Of a DNA stretch of 8,321 bases, positions 1 through 5,460 are shown piece by piece. The translations under genes were made by a program, and so were the position numbers. A model generated the notes under the pieces. It was not told the DNA's origin, did not search any database, and saw nothing but the letters and a program-made list of their open reading frames with translations. The DNA is from an uncultured Clostridia bacterium (GTDB taxonomy: Bacteria > Bacillota > Clostridia > Christensenellales > Aristaeellaceae): NCBI GenBank assembly GCA_904420265.1, contig CAJFUU010000223.1, forward strand, positions 1-8,321, read 5' to 3'. Within the stretch, counting starts at the first letter, position 1. Each line of letters starts with the position of its first letter.

Positions 1-443
1 TATCTGGTTGCGCTTACAGTGAAAGCAAAAACGTTTATTATCTCTTTTATCTTGTTCTGGAAGGCATCAATGCATTTGTTGGCGTCGCGTACTAAACAAG
101 CAACTGCTGTGCGCAAAGAGTTGCATGCTGTTTAGGCACGTTTGACATAATTGCACACTGTTTAATTGGAATGGGTTCGCGTACCCACACGCATTTTATA
201 GGGTTTTAGCGTCCTTTATACATTTTTTATCTCATTTTTTGCCTGGCAGGTAGATCCATTATCGCACCGTAGCTGCGTTGACGCTTTTCCTGCTGGCAAG
301 CATCCATATCAAATTTCCTCTCTTGTCGCATACTGAAACGGGATACGGCAAGCATTGCGCAGACGTTCATAATTTATCGGCTGTACTTTATACTACATAC
401 AAATACACCACATGCAAAAATTGCCATCTTACACGTCTTCGGC
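1..443. other. AT-richer region without a supported gene
   Basis: No convincing coding sequence, tRNA or known RNA is visible. The plus-strand frame starting at base 1 is open up to a TAG at 133-135 (44 codons, with a hydrophobic stretch followed by basic residues). It could be the tail of an upstream gene, but its third codon positions are much less GC-rich than those of the genes downstream, so I do not call it. A 14-base imperfect direct repeat (121-134 and 151-164, 12 of 14 identical, exact 30-base period) and a short 5-bp stem (172-176 with 183-187) are present. Neither has a known role. Confidence 0.6.
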
Positions 444-472
444 TTGACAACGGCCTTCCTTCGCGCGATAAT
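444..472 (+). promoter_or_regulatory. Sigma-A-type promoter of the rightward five-gene operon
   Basis: The -35 box TTGACA (444-449, perfect consensus) is separated by exactly 17 bases from the -10 box GATAAT (467-472, five of six consensus positions). Transcription would start near 479, giving a leader of about 75 bases before the ATG at 555. This is the only strong promoter seen ahead of the operon, and the genes behind it are too tightly packed to need others. It also rules out the longer in-frame start at 444, which would lie inside the -35 box. Confidence 0.8.
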
Positions 473-542
473 GGGTCTGATTGGTATATTGAGGTTTGGT
501 TGGCTTTTGCGCCTTTGGGTTTGCAGAAAGCGCGGACGGATC

Positions 543-549
543 GGGAGGA
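543..549 (+). promoter_or_regulatory. Ribosome binding site that fixes the pseudouridine synthase start
   Basis: GGGAGGA lies 5 bases ahead of the ATG at 555. The reading frame is open further upstream (to an alternative start at 444), but no comparable site precedes that start, and family similarity begins only after residue 10 of the shorter protein. Confidence 0.75.
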
Positions 550-554
550 ATTTT

Positions 555-1262
555 ATGAAAGCGAGCCTGCGGGCGGGAAAGTTTGACATTCCCCTGCTTT
601 ACGAGGATAATCACCTCCTGGTCGTAGTCAAGCCGCCGAATTTGCCCGCGCAGGCGGACCGTTCAGGCGACGAAGACCTTTTGCGCATTCTCAAGGGCTA
701 TATTGGGCAAAAATATGCCAAGCCCGGCAACGTTTACCTTGGCCTTGTGCATCGCCTCGACCGTCCTGTGGGCGGCGTGATGGTCTTTGCGCGCACCTCC
801 AAGGCCGCCGCACGGCTTTCGCGGGCGTTTTCCGAACATGCGCAGGATCGCCGCTATCTTGCCGTACTGCAGGGGCGTTTGGAAGCCGAACGCTCGTTGG
901 AAGACTGGCTTTTAAAGGGCGCGGACGGCATGGTGCGCGTGGTTCCTCCGGACGCGCCAGGCGCGAAGCGCGCCCTGCTGACCACGCGGCCGCTGGCCTA
1001 TCGCGGCGAACGCACGCTGGCGGAAGTGACCTTGCAAACCGGGCGCTCGCATCAAATCCGCGTGCAACACGCTCACGCGGGGCTGCCTTTGTGGGGCGAC
1101 GCCCGCTATGGCGGCGGGCGGCCCGGCGAGCAAATTGCCCTGTGGGCCTACCGTTTGGGCGTGGAGCATCCCACGCGCCATGAACCGCTGGTTTTTACCG
1201 CTCCTCCGCCCTCTACGGGCGCGTGGCGCGACTTTGAGGAGGAAATCAGGAAGCTTTTATGA
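555..1262 (+). CDS. RluA-family RNA pseudouridine synthase
   Basis: Predicted 235-residue cytoplasmic enzyme that isomerises specific uridines in rRNA or tRNA to pseudouridine. The catalytic motif HRLD is at residues 66-69, with Asp69 the expected nucleophile. It sits in the variant HRLDRPVGGVMVFART, where PVGG replaces the more common DTSG. The second hallmark, GRSHQIRVQHAHAGLPLWGD, lies in the C-terminal half. No N-terminal S4 RNA-binding domain is present, and the length matches the compact single-domain subgroup. The start at 555 is chosen because of the ribosome binding site just upstream and because the longer frame would begin inside the promoter. It is the first gene of the operon, and its TGA overlaps the next ATG (ATGA at 1259-1262), which suggests translational coupling. 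The family call is firm. The target uridine cannot be read from sequence. Confidence 0.93.
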   Translation: MKASLRAGKFDIPLLYEDNHLLVVVKPPNLPAQADRSGDEDLLRILKGYIGQKYAKPGNVYLGLVHRLDRPVGGVMVFARTSKAAARLSRAFSEHAQDRRYLAVLQGRLEAERSLEDWLLKGADGMVRVVPPDAPGAKRALLTTRPLAYRGERTLAEVTLQTGRSHQIRVQHAHAGLPLWGDARYGGGRPGEQIALWAYRLGVEHPTRHEPLVFTAPPPSTGAWRDFEEEIRKLL

Positions 1263-1603
1263 GCAGAGCAACCCGCTACGGATTCATTTTCTTATGTTGC
1301 GTGCTGGCCATTCCCACCTGCGTGTACGGCTTCGGCCTTTTGTATGCGCAGGAGCCGTACTTCGCGGTGGCCGCGGGCACGCTGTTGGGCTGCGCGCATC
1401 TGGTTCTGCGGCCGCTGCTGCGCTTTATTACCCGGCCGATCGGCTGTTTGACGTTCGGACTTTCCACGTTCGCCATTGACGTGGGCTTGATTTACGGCTG
1501 CGATTACGTGCTGGACGGCTTCGCCGTGCCCAAGTTGCTGGACGCGGTGATTGCGGCGATACTGGTCAATGCCGTATGCTGGATTGTCGGCGGCAGGCAT
1601 TGA
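1259..1603 (+). CDS. Small integral membrane protein, 'phage holin 4' (PF04020-like) family
   Basis: Predicted 114-residue protein with four hydrophobic segments, at about residues 7-29, 33-54, 60-80 and 92-111. The stretch after segment two, LRPLLRFITRPIGCLTFGL, fits the conserved core of the widespread bacterial family annotated as 'mycobacterial 4-TMS phage holin, superfamily IV'. Despite that name most members are chromosomal and have no known link to phage, and no phage gene occurs here. Function is unknown. The start overlaps the preceding stop by 4 bases, with purine-rich AGGA/GGAGGA sequences 7-20 bases upstream, so it is probably translated by coupling. It lies 12 bases before the adenosyltransferase gene. 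The family assignment is from remembered sequence character. The membrane topology is seen directly. Confidence 0.8.
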   Translation: MSRATRYGFIFLCCVLAIPTCVYGFGLLYAQEPYFAVAAGTLLGCAHLVLRPLLRFITRPIGCLTFGLSTFAIDVGLIYGCDYVLDGFAVPKLLDAVIAAILVNAVCWIVGGRH

Positions 1604-1615
1604 GGAGGGCACGGC

Positions 1616-2128
1616 ATGGGACTTGTACACATCTACTTTGGCGACGGCAAGGGCAAAACCACGGCGGCCCTGGGTCTGGCGCTGCGCGCGCTGGGCGATG
1701 GCATGCGCGTATGCGTTTGCCAGTTTCTCAAGTTCGCCCCCAGCGGGGAGGTGGACGCGTTTGCGCGCTTTGAAAACGCCTCCGTGCTGCGCGCCGAAAG
1801 CACTACGGACAAATTCCTTTGGCAGATGGACGCAAAGGAGCGCGCGGACTGTCTGGCTGGGCAACGCGCCCTGCTGCAAAGGGCAGTGGCGCAACCGGCG
1901 GGCCTGCTGGTGCTGGACGAAGCGCTATCCGCCTGTCAGGCAGGCGCGTTTTGCGAAGCGGAACTGGCCGCGGCGGTCGAGGCGCTGCGCAAGCGCGCCG
2001 AAGTTGTTCTCACTGGACACGCGGCGCTGGAAGCGCTGCTTTCGCGGGCGGATTACATAACGCATATGCAAAAACTCCGCCACCCATACGACGTTGGCGT
2101 TTCAGCCAGACGCGGCATAGAGTATTGA
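1616..2128 (+). CDS. cobO: Corrinoid (cob(I)alamin) adenosyltransferase, CobO/CobA/BtuR family
   Basis: Predicted 170-residue cytoplasmic enzyme that transfers the 5'-deoxyadenosyl group of ATP to the cobalt of reduced corrinoids, giving coenzyme B12 in synthesis or salvage (EC 2.5.1.17 by family). The P-loop GDGKGKTT is at residues 9-16. A Walker B-like LVLDEA lies at 98-103, a TGH (family usually TGR) at 133-135, and the family C-terminus HPYDVGVSARRGIEY at 156-170. The length is near the short end of the family, and the protein looks complete. AGGAGG (1603-1608) overlaps the previous stop and sits 7 bases before the ATG. No other B12 synthesis gene and no sign of a cobalamin riboswitch is visible in the window, so a role in salvage or a scattered pathway is inferred. 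It is distinct from the PduO and EutT types. Confidence 0.9.
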   Translation: MGLVHIYFGDGKGKTTAALGLALRALGDGMRVCVCQFLKFAPSGEVDAFARFENASVLRAESTTDKFLWQMDAKERADCLAGQRALLQRAVAQPAGLLVLDEALSACQAGAFCEAELAAAVEALRKRAEVVLTGHAALEALLSRADYITHMQKLRHPYDVGVSARRGIEY

Positions 2129-2143
2129 GCGGAGGGATCGGCC

Positions 2144-3328
2144 ATGATTCGCTTTCTGGCAAAAATATTGATGGATAAACCGGAAGAATATGAAAACCCC
2201 GCCGTGCGCAGGACCTATGGCATGCTTTGCGGCGCGGTGGGCATCGGCCTGAACATATTGCTGTTCGCAGCCAAATACCTGGCGGGCGTGCTTTCGCGCT
2301 CCATCGCCATCACGGCGGACGCGTTCAACAACCTTTCGGACGCCGGCTCGTCGGTCATTACGCTGCTGGGCTTTAAAATCGCCGGGCGCAAGGCGGACAG
2401 CGAGCATCCTTTCGGCCACGGGCAGGCGGAGTATGTGGCCGGGTTGATCGTAGCCATCGTCATCATCTTCATGGGCTTTGACCTGGCCAAATCCTCCATT
2501 GAAAAAATCTTCGCGCCCGAACCGGTGGAATTCAGCATCGTTTCCACCTGCATCCTCGGCGCGTCCATACTCGTCAAGCTTTACATGTGGTTCTACAACC
2601 GCCGCGTGAGCGCGAAGATCGACTCTTCAGCCATGCGCGCCACAGCCACCGACAGCCTCAGCGACGCCTGCGCCACGCTGGCGGTGCTGATTTCCACGCT
2701 GGTGGCGCACTTTACCGGCGTCAATATCGACGCCTATGCCGGCGCGCTGGTGGCGCTGATGATCCTCTGGGCGGGATACAACGCCGCGAAAGACACAATT
2801 ACGCCCCTGCTTGGCCGCGCGCCTGATCCCGAGCTGGTGCGCCGCATCCGCGCGATTGTGCGCGAGTATAAAGAAGTTATCGGCGTGCATGACCTCATCG
2901 TCCACGAATACGGCGCAGGCAACCTGATGGTTTCCCTGCATGCTGAAGTGCCCGCCGACGGCGATCTCAACGAATTGCACGATGTGATCGACGTCATCGA
3001 GCAGCGCCTCAAACGCGAACTGAATTGCCATGCGGTAATCCATATGGATCCGCTGGCAACCAACGATTCCCTCGTGGGCGAAACGCGCCAAAAGGTGCAG
3101 GACGTCATCCGCGAAGAGCTGAACGCGCCCGTCACCATCCATGATTTTCGCATGGTGACCGGGCCGACGCATACCAATGTCATTTTCGACGCGGTGATTC
3201 CCAACGAACTGTCCATCTCTGACGAGCAGGCGCGCAAGGAAATCAATCGGGCCGTATCCAAATTGCCGGGCAACTACCACGCCGTGGTCACCATCGACAA
3301 GCCCTATTTGGGCGAGGAGGAAACGTGA
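2144..3328 (+). CDS. Cation diffusion facilitator exporter, probably Mn2+ (MntE type)
   Basis: Predicted 394-residue inner-membrane metal/proton antiporter. The transmembrane part spans about residues 25-215. Transport-site residues appear as N62-xxx-D66 in helix 2 (FNNLSD) and D170-xxx-D174 in helix 5 (DSLSD). Zn exporters usually have His in helix 5, whereas an Asn-Asp/Asp-Asp set is typical of Mn exporters of Gram-positive bacteria. HPFGHG (88-93) matches the conserved cytoplasmic loop. The first cytoplasmic domain (about 245-304) carries H249, D250, H266, H300 and D302 as likely metal ligands. A second, related domain (about 329-388) follows, which explains the length (about 100 residues beyond the usual 300). 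GGAGG at 2131-2135 lies 8 bases before the ATG. The stop overlaps the next start. Family is certain. Mn specificity is inferred, with Fe, Co or Zn as alternatives. Confidence 0.92.
   Translation: MIRFLAKILMDKPEEYENPAVRRTYGMLCGAVGIGLNILLFAAKYLAGVLSRSIAITADAFNNLSDAGSSVITLLGFKIAGRKADSEHPFGHGQAEYVAGLIVAIVIIFMGFDLAKSSIEKIFAPEPVEFSIVSTCILGASILVKLYMWFYNRRVSAKIDSSAMRATATDSLSDACATLAVLISTLVAHFTGVNIDAYAGALVALMILWAGYNAAKDTITPLLGRAPDPELVRRIRAIVREYKEVIGVHDLIVHEYGAGNLMVSLHAEVPADGDLNELHDVIDVIEQRLKRELNCHAVIHMDPLATNDSLVGETRQKVQDVIREELNAPVTIHDFRMVTGPTHTNVIFDAVIPNELSISDEQARKEINRAVSKLPGNYHAVVTIDKPYLGEEET
3315..3320 (+). promoter_or_regulatory. Ribosome binding site for a GTG start overlapping the exporter stop
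   Basis: AGGAGG lies inside the end of the exporter gene, 4 bases before GTG at 3325. GTG and the exporter's TGA share bases (GTGA, 3325-3328), the classic arrangement for coupled translation. An ATG six codons later (3343) has GGAGG only 2 bases upstream, which is too close, so GTG is preferred. Both spacings are short and the choice is not certain. Confidence 0.55.
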
Positions 3329-3909
3329 AGTCACTGGAGGCCATGACCCCGGCGGAACTGGCCGCATTGTTTCCCATCATACTCGAGCCGCATCGTGAGG
3401 TCTGGCGCGCATGGTACGCGCAGGAAAATGCGCGGCTGCAGGCCCTGCTTCCGAAGGAAGCGGTCTTTCGTCTGACGCACATCGGTAGCACTGCAATTGA
3501 CGGCATCTGGGCAAAGCCCACCGTGGACATGCTGCTCGAGGCCGCGAGCGAAGCAGCGTTTGCCACGCTTGCGCAGCGATTGGCCGCCTGTGGCTATATC
3601 TGCATGCATCGGGAGGCGGGACGCGCCTCTTTCAACCGTGGCTATACGCCGCAGGGCTTTGCAGAAGAAGTGTTCCATTTGCATCTGCGCCTGCGCGGGG
3701 ACGCTGACGAGATATATTTCCGGGATTATCTGAATCTTCGCCCCGAACTGGCCGCCCAATATGAGCGTCTAAAGCTGTCTCTATGGCGGCCCTACGAACA
3801 CGACCGTGACGGTTACACCGCCGCCAAGGGAGAATTCATACGCCGGGTCACGATGGAAGCGAAAGAATTCTTTCAAAAGCGCGCCGCCGAAGGGAAAGGC
3901 ACGAAATAG
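3325..3909 (+). CDS. GrpB/UPF0157 family protein, nucleotidyltransferase-like
   Basis: Predicted 194-residue cytoplasmic protein. The family signature HIGSTAIDGIWAKPTVDM begins at residue 52 and includes the GS pair and the Asp (residue 68) reminiscent of the nucleotidyltransferase superfamily. FHLHLR (117-122), FRDYL (132-136) and the C-terminal Y164-TAAKGEFI segment are the other conserved blocks. The family is related by fold to polymerase-beta-like nucleotidyltransferases. Some members sit next to or are fused with dephospho-CoA kinase, but no biochemical role is settled, so I assign none. The N-terminal 40 or so residues form a helical extension. It is the last gene of the rightward operon, read from a GTG that overlaps the previous stop, and a terminator hairpin begins 16 bases after its TAG. 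Family is confident, function unknown. Confidence 0.9.
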   Translation: MKSLEAMTPAELAALFPIILEPHREVWRAWYAQENARLQALLPKEAVFRLTHIGSTAIDGIWAKPTVDMLLEAASEAAFATLAQRLAACGYICMHREAGRASFNRGYTPQGFAEEVFHLHLRLRGDADEIYFRDYLNLRPELAAQYERLKLSLWRPYEHDRDGYTAAKGEFIRRVTMEAKEFFQKRAAEGKGTK

Positions 3910-3924
3910 CGTCTGTGCCATGGA

Positions 3925-3954
3925 AAACGGCCGGCATGCCACCGCCGGCCGTTT
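3925..3954 (+). terminator. Hairpin terminator of the rightward operon
   Basis: A perfect 11-bp stem (AAACGGCCGGC, 3925-3935, with its complement 3944-3954) encloses an 8-base loop. It starts 16 bases after the TAG at 3907-3909. The T tract is weak (TTT in the arm, then CGTTGT), but the stem is very stable and the position fits an intrinsic terminator. Confidence 0.75.
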
Positions 3955-4408
3955 CGTTGTATTGGTATTACACAAGGCCCAAATTAAAACAAGACGCAAT
4001 CCAAAGGCGCCCGGTAGTGCTGCGAAGGTTCCTTTGGCCGGATTATAAATGGCGCTGCACAGGCAGTCGACGGTTTTTTCCAGCGATGGATTTTCGTTGC
4101 AAGATCCTCCGCCCCGCTGTTTCTTCCAAATCTGCTCAATGTAGTTCATTTCGGGTATGTATGTGTGCGCCCCGTCATTGCCGCGGTTTCCCTGTTCGTG
4201 TACCCTCGCGCGTGCAGAATCAACGCGCGCAGCCGCCCGTCTGCATTCTTCTCCCCATTCACCTTTCGCGCTCGGTTCTGCCCGGCCAATCCTTCTGCGC
4301 CTGTCTCGGATGTCTTTGCCTTATCCTCTCCCCTGTCCTTTCCAGTTTGCTATTACATTTTGGGCGGAAAAGAATATAAGCAATATTCCCAAGACCTCGC
4401 CTGACGGC
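3955..4408. other. Gap between converging transcription units, no supported gene
   Basis: About 450 bases between the two terminators. Short open frames exist on both strands, but none has a ribosome binding site, a recognisable protein or codon use like the neighbours. The most tempting begins at 4149 leftward (opening MNYIEQIWKKQ) but runs through the operon terminator and into the GrpB gene antisense. A 7-bp stem with a 9-base loop occurs at 4207-4229. From about 4240 to 4350 the plus strand is pyrimidine-rich, so any transcript here that is purine-rich would be leftward. I recognise no known RNA family. Confidence 0.5.
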
Positions 4409-4411
4409 AAA

Positions 4412-4458
4412 AGGCCGCCGCCCTCCAGCCTGCAAAACGCCGTGGAGAGCGGCGGCCT
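4412..4458 (-). terminator. Hairpin terminator after the secreted-protein gene
   Basis: A perfect 10-bp GC-rich stem (4412-4421 with 4449-4458) continues, after one mismatch, into 5 more pairs (4423-4427 with 4443-4447) around a 15-base loop. Read leftward it ends in TTTT (4412-4409), as expected for an intrinsic terminator. It begins 14 bases after the TGA at 4473-4475. Confidence 0.78.
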
Positions 4459-4472
4459 CTGCGCGCCGGCTT

Positions 4473-5280
4473 TCATCCCGCCGCCAGCGCCGAGGCGGGC
4501 ACGAAACCGCCGTTATAGAAATCATATACGCCCAGGAAATTCGCGGCGTACCCGCCAAGGCTGAGGTTATACCACAGGTTTCCATAGCGGGCGCAGTGCA
4601 TGAATTGATAGTATTCTTCTCCGCCGCTTTCCACGCAGGCGACCACATCCGCCAGTTCATCGCATCCATAGGCTTCGGCCATGGAAGCAATGGCGTTCAT
4701 GTTTCCCGAAGTCTGATAGTACTCCGAGAACGCCGCTGGCGAGACAAAGCCCGTCAAATCCATTCCCTGCAAAAACGTGGAAAATTCCGCCGCATCCATC
4801 AGGGAAAGAAATTCTTCCACGGCCGCGTCGTCGGAAAGAGTCAGGGCGCGGCTGCTTTCATATTCCTCCGGCCAGGCGGCGGCAATGTATTGATACCAAA
4901 GCCCGTCCGCCAAATCCGCATAGCGCGAGGCCACGGCAATTTGGCGCATGTAAGGGTCGGTGGCGGCCAGCGCCGCCTGGCTGGAGGAGCCAAAGGAGCC
5001 GTTGCGCGCAAGGTAGGCCCGCGCGTCGAGGCTGTCCACATATGTCTCAATGGCAAAGGTGGAAAGCATTCCCGCCACGTCGTTTTCCTTCATCGCCTGC
5101 AAATAAGCGGCCGCCGCTTCCTCCGCGCTTACAAAGCCCTCCCCCTTCCAGACGCCCGCTCGACAATGCGGCCGGCGTGGTCCCGCCTTCTGCCACGGCG
5201 TCCGCTTTCGAGAAAAGGCCGCCGAACACCGGAAGAACCGCGAGCGTCAGCGCCACCAAACATACAAGCGGTCTTTTCAT
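4473..5280 (-). pseudogene. Secreted protein of unknown function, frameshifted
   Basis: The ATG at 5280 opens a signal peptide (MKR, then a hydrophobic core, then a likely AxA cleavage site at ADA near residue 28), so export is predicted. This frame continues as low-complexity Gly/Arg sequence and stops at 5047 after 77 residues. The real mature domain lies in the frame shifted by one base. It runs from about 5145 to 4473 without a stop, starting EGFVSAEEAAAAYLQAMK and ending FVPASALAAG. Removing one G from the five-G run (plus strand C, 5141-5145) joins the two into a 268-residue protein. The domain is acidic and aromatic-rich, with cysteines in YGCDEL, VVACVE and HCARYG, and a near-terminal WYNLSLGG motif. 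I recall similar uncharacterised proteins in Clostridia but no named family. It has its own promoter and terminator. Recent mutation or a base-calling error are both possible. Confidence 0.75.
5141..5145 (-). other. Five-G homopolymer, probable site of the frameshift
   Basis: In the coding sense the segment reads GAA followed by five G and then AGGGC. With four G the protein would read LEGEGFVSAEE, a sensible join between exported leader and mature domain. With five G the frame is lost. A GGG at 5155-5157 is a less likely alternative site. Confidence 0.65.
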
Positions 5281-5311
5281 GCGGTTTCCGCCTTTCATTT
5301 CTTCTTTATGC

Positions 5312-5350
5312 CGTATTGTAACAACAAAAACGCAAAAAGTCAACAATACG
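5312..5350. repeat. 8-bp inverted repeat bracketing the promoter
   Basis: CGTATTGT (5312-5319) and its exact complement ACAATACG (5343-5350) are separated by 23 bases. The left copy covers most of the -10 box and the right copy touches the -35 box, the geometry of a possible operator with two half-sites three helical turns apart (centre to centre 31 bases). A role as repressor site is inference only. Confidence 0.5.
5315..5343 (-). promoter_or_regulatory. Sigma-A-type promoter of the secreted-protein gene
   Basis: Read leftward: -35 box TTGACT (5343-5338, five of six consensus), 17-base T-rich spacer, -10 box TACAAT (5320-5315, five of six). Transcription would start near 5308, about 28 bases before the ATG at 5280. 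A second in-frame ATG at 5298 is possible, but AAAGGCGG sits between the two ATGs and favours 5280. The promoter is bracketed by an inverted repeat (5312-5319 and 5343-5350). Confidence 0.78.
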
Positions 5351-5407
5351 TCAGCCGCAGGGCTGCGAAGCGTGGACACGGGTGTCTCAAGCGCAAAAGC
5401 GCCATGG

Positions 5408-5455
5408 AAAAGGGCTGTCTCTCCGGCCAGTTCAGCCGCTTGAAACAGCCCTTTT
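5408..5455 (-). terminator. Hairpin terminator of the ABC importer operon
   Basis: A perfect 11-bp stem (AAAAGGGCTGT, 5408-5418, with its complement 5445-5455) encloses a 26-base loop. It begins 5 bases after the importer's last stop (TAG, 5463-5461). Read leftward it ends in TTTT. The opposite direction ends in five T, so it could work both ways, but no rightward gene leads into it. Confidence 0.8.
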
Positions 5456-5460
5456 TACCG

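Noticed and set aside
1..135. Open plus-strand frame from the window edge ending in TAG, possible tail of a membrane protein
   Set aside because: Only 44 codons, GC at third positions near 43% against clearly higher values in the real genes, and no recognisable motif. Such an open stretch is expected by chance fairly often.
142..170. TTGACA at 142-147 as a second promoter
   Set aside because: No acceptable -10 box lies 16-18 bases downstream. The nearest AT-rich hexamer is too close.
444..554. N-terminal extension of the pseudouridine synthase by 37 residues
   Set aside because: The start would lie inside the -35 box, and a good ribosome binding site directly precedes the ATG at 555.
278..589. 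Open frames on both strands overlapping the operon promoter and leader
   Set aside because: They cross the -35/-10 boxes, lack ribosome binding sites and encode unrecognisable sequence.
1259..1603. Phage remnant, from the family name 'phage holin 4'
   Set aside because: The name is historical. No lysin, integrase or structural phage gene is nearby and the gene sits inside a housekeeping operon.
3781..4149. Leftward 122-residue frame beginning MNYIEQIWKKQ
   Set aside because: No ribosome binding site, runs through the operon terminator and antisense into the GrpB gene, and its second half is low-quality sequence.
4280..4360. Possible glycine riboswitch on the minus strand (AGGACAGGGGAGAGGAT)
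   Set aside because: The rest of the aptamer core is missing and no glycine-related gene lies downstream.
4596..5321. Rightward 241-residue frame opposite the secreted-protein gene
   Set aside because: Its composition is that of an antisense shadow, and the leftward domain is flanked by a matching promoter and terminator.
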